Shown here piece by piece: positions 15,472-24,029 of a DNA stretch of 64,000 nt (positions are counted from its first letter, which is position 1; every line of letters begins with the position of its first letter). The notes beneath the pieces were generated by a model. That model was given only the letters and a program-made list of their open reading frames with translations. It searched no databases and was not told where the DNA came from. Source of the stretch: Chitinophaga varians (GTDB lineage Bacteria; Bacteroidota; Bacteroidia; Chitinophagales; Chitinophagaceae); assembly GCF_014529945.1 (NCBI RefSeq), contig NZ_JACVFB010000005.1, positions 1 to 64,000 on the forward strand, in the 5' to 3' direction. Both the position numbers and the translations under genes were made by a program.

Positions 15472-18120
15472 ATGTCGTTAGCCGGCAAACTGCTGACGGG
15501 GATCTTATGTTTGTTATTATGTTTCCCGTTAAAAGTTTCAGGGTGGGATTGGCAAACAAGAGTCACAGTGGTAGTAAAGGACCAGCCCCTGAGGGTGGTG
15601 TGTGAAATACTGGAGAAAGGATACGGTATCCATTTTTCATATAGCAGGGAACTTGTAGACTTATCCCGTAAAGTTACGGTCACAGCACATCAACAGCGGC
15701 TCAAAAGCCTGCTGGAGCAACTCTTTGCGCCTGATGATATCCGTTTTACCCGTGTTGGAGAACAGCTGGTACTGCAACAGATTAAACGCAGCACCCGCAC
15801 CATCAGCGGATATGTACAGGATGGCGTGAGCGGCGAAAAACTTCCCGGCGCCACCATCTACGCCCCCACCCTCAAACAGGGTACTACCACCAATCAATAT
15901 GGCTTTTTCAGTTTGACGACCGTCAAGGACACCAACAGCCTCATTGTGTCTTATGTTGGCTACGAGCCGGCACTGCTGCCGGTAGACGGGCAGGCCAACA
16001 GGATACTGCTGGTGCCGCTGCAGCCATTGGCCAGCTTACAGGAAGTGGTGGTAAGCGGTACGGATAAAACCAAAATACAGGACCAGACCCAGATGAGCAA
16101 GGTACACCTGCCACTGGCAGCTGTTCAGTCTATGCCCAAATTACTGGGTGAAGCAGACGTAATGCGCACCCTGCAATCTATGCCTGGCGTAGGCGGCGGC
16201 ATGGACGGCGCCGGCGGTCTTCATGTCAGAGGCGGCAGCCCCGACCAGAACCTGATCCTGATGGACGGTACGCCGGTGTTCAATTTCTCTCATTTCTTCG
16301 GGGTGTATTCTCTCCTCAATGCGGAAGTGGTGAAGTCGGCAGATCTTTATAAGGGCGCTTTCCCCGCCCGTTTCGGCGGACGGCTGTCATCCGTGGTGGA
16401 TATTTCCCTGAAGGATGGAGATATGCGCCATTATCATGGTGATGTGGCCATCGGGATGATCTCCGCCAAGTTCAATGTGGAAGGTCCGATTGTAAAAGAC
16501 AAGACTTCCTTTATTGTGTCTGCCCGCCGTTCTTATCCCGATCTGTTATACAACGCCACGCTTAGGACAGATGGTGAATTTGGAAAAGGCGGCGCCTTCT
16601 ATGCTTATTTCTATGATGTTAATGCCAAAATCAATCATATTTTTTCACCGAAAGACAGGATTTACCTGAGCCTGTATAAGGGAGAAGACAACCTGTTGAT
16701 TAAATCAGTACCTGACAGTATTATTCCGGACGCCATCGGGCGTATGACGGAGAGCAGCCGTTTCCAGCTGGGATGGGGCAATACGATCGGTGGACTGCGC
16801 TGGAACCATATTTACAATACCCGTCTTTTTTCCAACGTCAGTCTTAACTATTCCCAGTATGCCTTCCGGACAGAGTATGAGTTTAAGTATAAGCTGCCGG
16901 CCAGCGAACAGGTTTCCGACCTGTACGGGAAGTATTTCTCGCGGATGAAGAACATCGGACTGAAAGCGGATTTTGATTTCCGCCCAAGCCCCAGTCACGC
17001 TGTCCGCTTTGGGGGCGCTGTTACCGCGCATTATTTCCGTCCGGGCCTGATGAATCTTTCTGATAAAGGCTCTACTTCTGTGATACCGTTGGATACCGCT
17101 AAAAACTGGTTGAATATACGGGGTACCGAAATGTTGTTATACCTGGAAGACGACTGGCGCCTGGGAGAGAACCTGTATGCTAATCTGGGGGTGCATGCAT
17201 CCGGATTCGCCGTGGAAGGCCGCTTTTATCAGTCGCTGCAGCCGAGGCTGGGACTCAGGTATATGCTGCCGCGCAACTGGGCGGTGAAAGCGTCCTATAC
17301 GCATATGAACCAGTATATTCATCTGTTGTCCAGTGCGGGAACATCTCTGCCAACGGATATCTGGGTACCCTCCACGCAACGGGTGGCGCCCATGCTATCG
17401 CGGCAGGTGGCAGCGGGTATCGCCAAAACCAGTATGAACAACGCTTTTGAATTCACGCTGGAAGGATATTACAAGACCATGTACAACATGATCGAATATG
17501 CGAACAACAGCACCGCGATCGATCAGCCACTGGAGCGGTGGGACGAGAATGTGGTGATTGGGAAGGGCTGGAGTTATGGTGGAGAAGCGATGATCAAAAA
17601 ACAAAAAGGTGCTACTACCGGATGGATTGGTTATACATTGGCATGGAGCACGCGACAGTTCCCTGATATCAACAAAGGCCGTATTTTCCCTTACAAATAT
17701 GATCACCGGCATGATGTGGAGATAGTCTTGACACAGAAAATCGGCAAACGCTGGGAGGCATCCGCATCCTGGCACTATACTACCGGTGCGCCGCTGACCT
17801 TGCCGGTAGCCAGCTATCACGGCGCTGGCACAGCTTCCCCCTGGGACCCCGGCAGTGGCGTGGATGTGGGGATCGACCGCTACGACGGTCGTTACAACTA
17901 CCGCGCAGCCGATGTACACCGGCTGGACGTGGGGATCACCTATTCAAAGCAGAAAAAACGCTGGCGTAAAAGCTGGAACCTGAGCGTATATAATGTATAT
18001 AATCAGAAAAACCCTTTCCTGTATTATATGAAACGGGATGGAGATGAAAAGCAGCGTTACCTGTCGAAGGTAACGGTGATGCCTATTCTGCCGAGCATTA
18101 CCTATTCGATCAAATTTTAA
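15472..18120 (+). CDS. TonB-dependent outer-membrane receptor with STN signalling domain
   Basis: This 882-residue protein starts at ATG 15472; an earlier in-frame GTG at 15430 would add 14 residues before the signal peptide. After the signal peptide (about 1-25) comes an STN domain (about 30-95, LRVVCEILEKGYGIHFSYS). A carboxypeptidase-like beta-sandwich follows (about 108-190, ISGYVQDGVSGEKLPGATIY), then a plug (about 195-320, LHVRGGSPDQNLILMDGTPV) and a 22-strand barrel. It imports a ligand using TonB energy. The STN domain can contact the FecR protein encoded just upstream, so ligand binding probably activates the sigma factor. No SusD partner follows; instead a DUF4249 gene starts 10 bases on. 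Confidence 0.92.
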   Translation: MSLAGKLLTGILCLLLCFPLKVSGWDWQTRVTVVVKDQPLRVVCEILEKGYGIHFSYSRELVDLSRKVTVTAHQQRLKSLLEQLFAPDDIRFTRVGEQLVLQQIKRSTRTISGYVQDGVSGEKLPGATIYAPTLKQGTTTNQYGFFSLTTVKDTNSLIVSYVGYEPALLPVDGQANRILLVPLQPLASLQEVVVSGTDKTKIQDQTQMSKVHLPLAAVQSMPKLLGEADVMRTLQSMPGVGGGMDGAGGLHVRGGSPDQNLILMDGTPVFNFSHFFGVYSLLNAEVVKSADLYKGAFPARFGGRLSSVVDISLKDGDMRHYHGDVAIGMISAKFNVEGPIVKDKTSFIVSARRSYPDLLYNATLRTDGEFGKGGAFYAYFYDVNAKINHIFSPKDRIYLSLYKGEDNLLIKSVPDSIIPDAIGRMTESSRFQLGWGNTIGGLRWNHIYNTRLFSNVSLNYSQYAFRTEYEFKYKLPASEQVSDLYGKYFSRMKNIGLKADFDFRPSPSHAVRFGGAVTAHYFRPGLMNLSDKGSTSVIPLDTAKNWLNIRGTEMLLYLEDDWRLGENLYANLGVHASGFAVEGRFYQSLQPRLGLRYMLPRNWAVKASYTHMNQYIHLLSSAGTSLPTDIWVPSTQRVAPMLSRQVAAGIAKTSMNNAFEFTLEGYYKTMYNMIEYANNSTAIDQPLERWDENVVIGKGWSYGGEAMIKKQKGATTGWIGYTLAWSTRQFPDINKGRIFPYKYDHRHDVEIVLTQKIGKRWEASASWHYTTGAPLTLPVASYHGAGTASPWDPGSGVDVGIDRYDGRYNYRAADVHRLDVGITYSKQKKRWRKSWNLSVYNVYNQKNPFLYYMKRDGDEKQRYLSKVTVMPILPSITYSIKF

Positions 18121-18130
18121 AACACAGGGT

Positions 18131-18982
18131 ATGAGATCTTTTTTCGTATATGGTATACTGTTAGCAATATTGCTGAGCGCCTGCGAAGAGCGGGTGAATA
18201 TTCAGCTGAAATATGAAGGAGACAAGATCGTGGTCAACAGCCTGCTGCAGCCGGATAGTGTGGCGTATGTGCGTATTACGCGTAGTGTGCCGGCCAATGT
18301 GTACGACGAAAGTGGTTTCGCGGAAATAGGGAATGCACAGGTGACCCTGTTGCAGAACGGTGTTGCGATGAGCCCCCTGCAACAGCAGACCATCAAAGGG
18401 CGTAACTATTTCGTATCCAAAGAGAAGGTGGCTAACGGTAACAATTATACGATCAATGTGACCGCAGCAGGACTGACACCGGTCACCGCGCAGGACACGC
18501 TGCCACCGGCGCCGGTGGCGTCCGATCCGGTGGCGAAGCGCAGCAGTACACGGATCGTCTTTACACTAAAGGACCGCCCGGGCGCGGCGGACTATTACCG
18601 GCTGCGCGTATTTGCATACGGCCCCGACAACCTTCCGGACACGATGCGCAACTTCCGGCTGGACCCTGCATTCAATAATAACCTGATCGATGTGATCACT
18701 AACACGCATTATCCCAGCCTGATCATAGACGATACACGCTTTGACGGCAAGACGGTCAACTTTGTGCTGGAAACAGAACATCCCATCAATGCGCCCCGTA
18801 TGATGATAGAAGTTAGTTCACTCACCTGTAGCGGGTTTAAGTATTTCCGCACCGTAGATATGCAAACCCGGAATGGCGGCGTATTGATCACAGAGCCGTT
18901 CACGGTATTTACCAACGTGCGTAACGGTTATGGCATCGTAGCCGGTATTAATTCTCAAAGACTGGAGTTTAGCACGGAATAA
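18131..18982 (+). CDS. DUF4249 surface lipoprotein
   Basis: This 283-residue protein has a lipoprotein signal ending LLSAC, with Cys18 the probable lipidated residue. The rest matches the DUF4249 pattern: an N-terminal beta-sandwich (NIQLKYEGDKIVVNSLLQP) and a second sandwich after about residue 135. DUF4249 genes commonly lie directly after TonB receptors of this type in Bacteroidota, with a supposed role as a receptor-associated binding protein. The function is not established. The 10-base gap to the receptor implies one operon. Confidence 0.88.
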   Translation: MRSFFVYGILLAILLSACEERVNIQLKYEGDKIVVNSLLQPDSVAYVRITRSVPANVYDESGFAEIGNAQVTLLQNGVAMSPLQQQTIKGRNYFVSKEKVANGNNYTINVTAAGLTPVTAQDTLPPAPVASDPVAKRSSTRIVFTLKDRPGAADYYRLRVFAYGPDNLPDTMRNFRLDPAFNNNLIDVITNTHYPSLIIDDTRFDGKTVNFVLETEHPINAPRMMIEVSSLTCSGFKYFRTVDMQTRNGGVLITEPFTVFTNVRNGYGIVAGINSQRLEFSTE

Positions 18983-19123
18983 AATTTATGCATCAGATTT
19001 ATCACTGATGGTATGTTTCACCGGAAATGAATATAGGTCGCACTGCGAACTATTTTATTTTTCACATCATTCTAATTTTTCCTGATTCGATAAAAGCATT
19101 GTCTTTTTATGACGTAGGTTTGC

Positions 19124-19195
19124 GCAGCAATAGTTGATATTGTTGCACCCTATGAAACCCCTGCGCCCGCTGTGTTTACAGCGGGCGCTTTTTTT
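19124..19195 (+). ncRNA. Candidate small RNA of about 70 nt (two stem-loops, intrinsic terminator)
   Basis: A TAnnTTTG promoter box at 19115-19122 is followed by a 9-bp stem with one G-U pair (19124-19132 and 19138-19146). An 11-bp GC-rich terminator stem (19163-19173 and 19178-19188) with a GTTT loop and seven T comes next. No open reading frame of note lies in between. The terminator is 180 bases past the DUF4249 stop, which is far for a gene end, so an independent short transcript is plausible. The -33 element is not clear, and the predicted start is very near or inside the first stem. Confidence 0.35.
19163..19195 (+). terminator. Strong intrinsic terminator
   Basis: Stem GCGCCCGCTGT and ACAGCGGGCGC with a 4-base loop, followed by seven T. 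It could end either the DUF4249 operon transcript or the candidate small RNA. Confidence 0.92.
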
Positions 19196-19390
19196 GGGGA
19201 GATGCTAAAAGAATGTTAAGGAATCTTTCCTTTTTGCGTAAATCGTTTTCCTGATCCGTCAATGCCGGTTGTGTGCTCCGATGTACTTTTGATGTAACAA
19301 GATGCTTCGGCGTATTTGCTATACATACATAAAGAGAGGTGTCTGTTGTTTGTAACCTCATTTTCGTAAAGAGTGATGAATAAGTCCTGA

Positions 19391-19414
19391 CAGCGGCCGA
19401 TTATCCGGCCGCTG
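19391..19414 (+). promoter_or_regulatory. GC-rich hairpin in the leader of the small CxxC gene
   Basis: CAGCGGCCG (19391-19399) pairs perfectly with CGGCCGCTG (19406-19414) around a 6-base loop. It ends 24 bases before the ATG and has no T-run. Confidence 0.6.
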
Positions 19415-19438
19415 GAGGCACTAACCGCAAAATAGCTT

Positions 19439-19774
19439 ATGTGTAATTATCAGACTTTATATCATAGCAGCCAGGGATATGTGATCCGTTGCGCCCATTG
19501 CAAAGGCATTCAGATGGCCTTTGGTACCAGTGTTGTGAACCTGGCCCCGGAAGAATTTTTTTGTTTCGCAGACATGGTGATTCGTTTAGCTGATAACAGA
19601 GACCCGCTTTATCAGGAAAATGAGAAAAGTATTTGTCTGCCTTTGCCAGCAGATCATGTGATGATGCTGTTAACACCCGCAGAAATAAGCAGGCTGGCCA
19701 AAATGGTCATGGAAGTGCAGGCATTGCTGGAGGCCTATGCTATTCTGGATGGGGCCTCTCACTCCCAGGGCTGA
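19439..19774 (+). CDS. Small conserved protein with a CxxC motif (possibly DUF6686)
   Basis: This 111-residue protein begins MCNYQTLYHSSQGYVIRC and has Cys18 and Cys21 in a CxxC pair, which suggests a single metal knuckle or redox pair. The remainder is helical (residues 38-60 and 75-100). From memory it resembles the small Bacteroidota family listed as DUF6686; I could not confirm this. The last four residues and the TGA stop (19772-19774) are supplied by a REP-like palindrome, so the original C-terminus may have been different. No operon partner is obvious. Confidence 0.7.
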   Translation: MCNYQTLYHSSQGYVIRCAHCKGIQMAFGTSVVNLAPEEFFCFADMVIRLADNRDPLYQENEKSICLPLPADHVMMLLTPAEISRLAKMVMEVQALLEAYAILDGASHSQG

Positions 19775-19784
19775 CGCCCCGGGG
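19762..19784. repeat. REP-like GC-rich palindrome, copy 1
   Basis: The word CCCAGGGCTGACGCCCCGGGG contains the stop codon of the small CxxC gene and is followed by TTACGAT. It is related to the copies at 20998-21030 (CCCCAAGGCTGAAGCCCTGGG then CTACGAT) and 21076-21101. Confidence 0.7.
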
Positions 19785-19963
19785 TTACGATGTTATTCAA
19801 GTCCTTTATGAAAAGGGCTGGTTCATTTATCGTGATTGTTGTTGTTCATCTCCCAAAAATTACCTCCCTGTTTGAACTTTATTCGCTTTGGCGTGTTCTG
19901 ATAGCTGCGCAGATCAGCCATCGGGGCTGATATCGGTGTGTTGCAAATCCAAAATCCTTTATC

Positions 19964-21013
19964 ATGCCTTTACACAGAGTCCTGAAACCCATCATAAGAA
20001 GATTGCTTTTTTTGCTGGCGGGTATGTTGTTATGCTGGAGCCATAGCTATGCGCAGAAGAATACGTTGCCTACGGAAAAGCGTATCCGGGAAGTGATGCA
20101 GCAGGCATACAACCAGTTTAAGAGCAGCAGTGGTGGCGCCAATGCCAGTTATATCCCCTATCTGGCCAATGTAGACCCGGAACTGTACGGTATTGCTATT
20201 TGCACCGCCGACGGGAAAGTGCTGGAACTGGGCGATACCAAATATGAATTCGGGATAGAGTCTATCTCCAAAGTATTTGTGCTGGCGCTGGCCATGCAAC
20301 AGCGGGGAGCTAAAGCCGTAGAAGATAGTATTGGCGTGAATGCCACCGGCATGCCTTTTAACTCGGTGATGGCGGTGGAACTGGACCCGCAGCGGGCGGT
20401 GAATCCGCTTGTGAATGCCGGGGCTATGGCCACGCATAGTTTTATCAGGGCCCCTAATAGTGCCGCCAAGTGGACGATGATTGATGATATGATGGCGAAG
20501 TTTGCCTCCCGCCGTTTGTCGGTCATTCAACAGCTGTATGCTTCCGAAACCGCTACCAACCTGCATAACAGGGCTATCGCGTGGCTATTGTATTCCTATG
20601 GTCGTTTTTATGATGACGTCAGTGAATCGGTAGACCTGTACACCCGTGCCTGTTCTTACGGCTCCAGTGCCCGTGATCTGGCTATCATGGCCGGTACCCT
20701 GGCCAACAACGGCGTGAACCCGGTTTCACGGGAAAAGGTGATCGATGCGGTCCTGTGTCCGCGGATACTGGCTACCATGATCACAGAAGGATTGTATGAT
20801 AATACCGGTTCATGGGTATATCATACCGGTCTGCCTGCCAAGAGCGGCGTAGGTGGTGGTATTATCGCCGTGGCGCCGGGTAGGATGGCCATTGCGGTGT
20901 TTGCCCCGCCGCTGGACAAATCGGGGAATAGCGTGAAGGCGCAAAAGACGCTGCAATATATTATCGATGAACTGAAACTGAATTTATTGATGCCCCAGGT
21001 TCCCCAAGGCTGA
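19964..21013 (+). CDS. glsA: Glutaminase (serine-dependent beta-lactamase fold), exported
   Basis: This 349-residue protein has a signal peptide (1-31, ending HSYAQ). The GlsA domain (about 35-340) carries the catalytic SxxK pair in SISKV (Ser100, Lys103), plus NPLVNAGAM and SGVGGGIIAVAPGRMAIAVFAPPLD near the end. Glutaminases hydrolyse glutamine to glutamate and ammonia. A signal peptide is not universal in this family, so this one probably acts in the periplasm. The last residues (VPQG) and the TGA stop lie in a REP-like element, as in the gene upstream. Confidence 0.93.
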   Translation: MPLHRVLKPIIRRLLFLLAGMLLCWSHSYAQKNTLPTEKRIREVMQQAYNQFKSSSGGANASYIPYLANVDPELYGIAICTADGKVLELGDTKYEFGIESISKVFVLALAMQQRGAKAVEDSIGVNATGMPFNSVMAVELDPQRAVNPLVNAGAMATHSFIRAPNSAAKWTMIDDMMAKFASRRLSVIQQLYASETATNLHNRAIAWLLYSYGRFYDDVSESVDLYTRACSYGSSARDLAIMAGTLANNGVNPVSREKVIDAVLCPRILATMITEGLYDNTGSWVYHTGLPAKSGVGGGIIAVAPGRMAIAVFAPPLDKSGNSVKAQKTLQYIIDELKLNLLMPQVPQG

Positions 21014-21030
21014 AGCCCTGGGCTACGATT
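20998..21030. repeat. REP-like palindrome, copy 2 (overlaps end of glsA)
   Basis: CCCCAAGGCTGAAGCCCTGGG followed by CTACGATTTG. It supplies the glsA stop codon. It is the inverted partner of copy 3, about 50 bases away. Confidence 0.8.
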
Positions 21031-21075
21031 TGTTATTGCCAGCCTGAAAGAGTCGTGCAGCCTGCCACATCATAT

Positions 21076-21105
21076 GGCCCAGGGCTTCAGCCTGGGAATC
21101 CGGGC
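21076..21105. repeat. REP-like palindrome, copy 3 (opposite orientation to copy 2)
   Basis: GCCCAGGGCTTCAGCCTGGG reads as the reverse complement of copy 2 with two or three differences. Copies 2 and 3 thus form an inverted pair, as in the BIME arrangement of REP elements. Confidence 0.8.
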
Positions 21106-21275
21106 ATACGAACATCGTGTTGCCGTTACCGTGGCAAGCGTACCGGTAGACATGGTGGCGGTTGTGGTCTGGGAAAAGGTGGGCATCTCCCTATAAAATG
21201 TCGCTTTTTTCCGGTATATTTCTTGTGGCCAATTTAACTCCTGAACAAGTTTCAATCATCACATGTTGTATACTT

Positions 21276-22217
21276 ATGGACGTAAAAGATTACTACAAGA
21301 TACTTGGTGTAGAGAAGGCAGCAACAGCGGAACAGATCAAAAAGGCGTACCGGAAACTGGCGGTGAAATACCATCCCGACAAGAACCAGGGAGATAAAGC
21401 CGCTGAAGATAAATTCAAGGAAATCAACGAAGCATACGAAGTCTTAAGTGACGCGGAAAAACGCAAAAAATACGATCAGTTCGGGGAAAACTACCAGTAT
21501 TACGAGCAGCACGGTGGGCGGCCGGAAGATTTCGACTGGTCGCAGTATGGCGGTGGTGGCCGACAAGGCGGGTATACCTATTCCGGCAATATGGAAGACA
21601 TGTTTGGCGGAGGAGGTGGTTTTTCCGATTTTTTTGAGCAGCTGTTTGGCAGCCAGTTTTCCGGCGGTGGCCGGCGGCAGCAACAAGGTCCGGGCCGTGG
21701 CCGCGATGTACAGGCTACGATGGAGGTGTCACTGGAAGATGCCTACACCGGCGCCACCAGGCAGGTAGAGGTGAATGGCAGCCGGCTGAACATCAAGATG
21801 AAGCCGGGCCTGCATAACGGGCAGGTAATCCGCCTCAAGGGAAAGGGCTCGCCAGGGCGCCAGGGTGGCCAACCGGGAGACCTGCTGATCACCATCCAGC
21901 TCGGCGCACATCCACAATACGAACTCAAAGGACAGGATATTCATACGGAAGTGCCGTTGCCCCTGTATACGGCTATTCTGGGCGGTAAACTGAACGTACC
22001 CACCCCTGCCACCACCCTGAGCATGAACATCCCCGCAGGCACAGACAGTGGCAAGGTATTCCGGTTAAAAGGCAAAGGCATGCCGGCATATGATCATAAA
22101 GGGGCTGCCGGCGATCTGTACATCAAAGCGGTCGTGCATATTCCTAAAAATCTGTCCGAAAAGGAAAAAGAACTGTTTCAGCAACTTTCACAACTAAATG
22201 AGAATGGTCATGCTTAA
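21276..22217 (+). CDS. DnaJ-type co-chaperone of the CbpA class
   Basis: This 313-residue protein starts at ATG 21276, giving MDVKDYYKILGV; a longer frame upstream lacks family similarity. The J-domain covers 1-68 with the HPD motif at 33-35. A Gly/Phe/Tyr-rich linker follows (about 80-140), then two beta-sheet substrate-binding domains (about 145-305). The Cys-rich zinc finger of DnaJ is absent, which places it in class II with CbpA. It would stimulate DnaK ATPase and deliver unfolded clients. The next gene overlaps its end by 20 bases and is translationally coupled. Confidence 0.93.
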   Translation: MDVKDYYKILGVEKAATAEQIKKAYRKLAVKYHPDKNQGDKAAEDKFKEINEAYEVLSDAEKRKKYDQFGENYQYYEQHGGRPEDFDWSQYGGGGRQGGYTYSGNMEDMFGGGGGFSDFFEQLFGSQFSGGGRRQQQGPGRGRDVQATMEVSLEDAYTGATRQVEVNGSRLNIKMKPGLHNGQVIRLKGKGSPGRQGGQPGDLLITIQLGAHPQYELKGQDIHTEVPLPLYTAILGGKLNVPTPATTLSMNIPAGTDSGKVFRLKGKGMPAYDHKGAAGDLYIKAVVHIPKNLSEKEKELFQQLSQLNENGHA

Positions 22218-22560
22218 ACTTTTTGATTACCTGGAAGAAGTGATTGCCACTGAGAGGATTTCACAGCTGAGAAACCCGCCCCTGCTGTATACGGCCAGCG
22301 AAATCATGCAGGAGCTGGGATATAAGGACCCTGCCATGATACAGGAGCCGCTGGACCGGGCCATGCATGCCTGTGCTTCCCTGCAAATACCTGTCAACTA
22401 TAACTTTCACAAAATTTACTGCTTTAAAGACGGTGGTGAAATGGAGACAGACTGGCAGTTGTCAGAGCTGGCCACGTATCTGCTGATGATCAACTGCAAT
22501 CCGCTCAATCCGCTGGTCGCCAAAGCGCAGCTTATCTTTATGATGAAAGACCGCGTATGA
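22198..22560 (+). CDS. Stand-alone DinD/BRO-like N-terminal domain protein
   Basis: This 120-residue protein overlaps the J-protein gene by 20 bases, and its TGA overlaps the ATG of the MFS gene (ATGA). The position is where a CbpM modulator might be expected, but the sequence does not resemble CbpM. Instead, YTASEIMQELGYKD, then LDRAMHACASLQIPV, then QLSELATYLLMINCNPLNP and VAKAQLIF follow, in order, the N-terminal BRO-like domain of damage-inducible protein D (compare the ARELMELLGY...LSRYACYL-NGDP-KP...AQTYFA pattern). The C-terminal half of DinD is absent. Function is unknown. Alternative ATG starts lie 6 and 12 bases downstream. Confidence 0.75.
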   Translation: MRMVMLKLFDYLEEVIATERISQLRNPPLLYTASEIMQELGYKDPAMIQEPLDRAMHACASLQIPVNYNFHKIYCFKDGGEMETDWQLSELATYLLMINCNPLNPLVAKAQLIFMMKDRV

Positions 22561-23978
22561 GAGATATCAACAGGACCGGTATTCTGATTGTGATCATCAT
22601 GGGTACCACCATGGCCGGGATAGACTCCAGCATTGTCAATATATCCCTGCCCGTTATGAGTAAACAATTTAATTGTACACTCAGTGAAATTGAATGGGTG
22701 ATCACTGTTTACATGCTGAGCTTCTCTGTGCTCATGCCCCTTACCAACTGGCTGAAGAACCGCATTGGCTTTTTTAATCTCTATATCGGCGCTATTTCCC
22801 TCTTTACTTTCGGCTCTCTGTTATGTGCCTTATCGACGACGCTGCCATCGCTGTTGGTTGGCCGTGTGGTACAGGCTTTAGGCGGCGGCGCTATGGCACC
22901 CACTTCCATGGCCATTATCTCTTATGTATTTCCTGCAAGGGTACGGGGCTCTATTTTGGGCTGGTGGGGACTGGGTAATATGGTAGGGCCAGCTATTGGG
23001 CCTACATTGGGCGGTATCCTGACAGAGCAGTTCGGATGGCCTTCTATTTTTTACATCAACCTGCCTATCGGTGTGATCACGGTGCTGTTGTCTTTCAAAT
23101 ACCTGAATGTATTGCGCAGTCAGCCTAAGTTAAAACTGCCATTCGACCTGACGGGCTTTACCACCCTGACTATTTTCCTGGTATGCCTGCAATACGGAGT
23201 GGCCCGGGCAGAGGTGCTGGGCATCGGTTCTCCGGAGATACTGGTCACGTTGGGGATAGCGGTGGCAGCACTGATCGTTTTTGTACTATTGGACCGTCGC
23301 CATCAGGCGCCTATTATAGACTTGCAGCTGTTTAAAAACTATTCTTTCGTCAGTTGTATACTGGTCACGATTTCCCGGGCCGCCGCCTTGTTTGGCGGTT
23401 TGTTCCTCATGCCTTTTCTGTTGCAGGAGCAGATGGGATTTTCCGAAGGTGTATCAGGGTTGCTGATATTGCCCAACTCCGCCTTTATGGCCGCGTTGAT
23501 GCCATTTGCCGGCAAATGGTCTGACAAACACGGTTCCCGTGAAATATCCATGTTGGGGATTATGTTGCTGGCCGTTTCCATGTACCTGTTTTCCGTGCTG
23601 GACCGTGGCAGCGATATCTGGTCCGTTATTATTGCGATGACAGTAAGGGGGCTTGGCATGGGCCTGCTGCTGGCGCCGTTGAACGCCGCTACGCTCAGTT
23701 CGGTACGGCCTGCCGAAGTAACCATGGCATCATCCGTTAGTACGCTGATGCAACAGGTAGGTGGCGCTATTGGTATTGCTGTGTTGGCTATTATCACGCA
23801 AACAGCCTACAATAACCATGTGCTGGCCGGTGCCACGTCTATGCGGGCGCATCATCTGGCGCTGCGCGAAGGATTTAACATTTCCCTGATTATCCTCCTG
23901 GTGACTCTTATTCCCGCCTGGTTCCTGCCTCGCAGGAATGTGGCGCTGAAAGATGTTGACGCTCATATTGATACCTGA
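22557..23978 (+). CDS. MFS exporter, DHA2 (EmrB/QacA) family
   Basis: This 473-residue membrane protein has about 14 hydrophobic segments. DHA2 signatures are present: MAGIDSSIVNISLPVM in helix 1 (motif D1-like), the LVGRVVQALGGGAMAPTS segment of motif A/B, and GPAIGPTLGG (motif C, about residues 142-151), typical of drug/H+ antiporters. It would export a toxic compound at the expense of the proton gradient. The 4-base ATGA overlap couples it to the DinD-like gene, so the J-protein, DinD-like protein and exporter form one operon. Confidence 0.92.
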   Translation: MRDINRTGILIVIIMGTTMAGIDSSIVNISLPVMSKQFNCTLSEIEWVITVYMLSFSVLMPLTNWLKNRIGFFNLYIGAISLFTFGSLLCALSTTLPSLLVGRVVQALGGGAMAPTSMAIISYVFPARVRGSILGWWGLGNMVGPAIGPTLGGILTEQFGWPSIFYINLPIGVITVLLSFKYLNVLRSQPKLKLPFDLTGFTTLTIFLVCLQYGVARAEVLGIGSPEILVTLGIAVAALIVFVLLDRRHQAPIIDLQLFKNYSFVSCILVTISRAAALFGGLFLMPFLLQEQMGFSEGVSGLLILPNSAFMAALMPFAGKWSDKHGSREISMLGIMLLAVSMYLFSVLDRGSDIWSVIIAMTVRGLGMGLLLAPLNAATLSSVRPAEVTMASSVSTLMQQVGGAIGIAVLAIITQTAYNNHVLAGATSMRAHHLALREGFNISLIILLVTLIPAWFLPRRNVALKDVDAHIDT

Positions 23979-24029
23979 CGTATATTGGCACATATTTATT
24001 AAGGAAAATAATGGAACTATACCATTCCT

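Larger units (their letters stand above)
18983..19438. other. 456-base intergenic region with candidate small RNA and a leader hairpin
   Basis: No credible protein gene was found. It contains a TAGGTTTG -7-like box (19115-19122), a stem-loop (19124-19146), a strong terminator (19163-19195), and a 9-bp hairpin (19391-19414) shortly before the next gene. The stretch 18983-19110 is AT-rich with nothing recognised. Confidence 0.6.

Noticed and set aside
21162..21275. N-terminal extension of the J-protein
   Set aside because: The extra 38 residues overlap the sequence after the REP-like pair and have no J-protein likeness; the family begins with the MDVKDYYKILG-type start at 21276.
22198..22560. 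CbpM chaperone modulator
   Set aside because: The location fits, but the residues match the DinD/BRO pattern and not the MerR-like CbpM fold.
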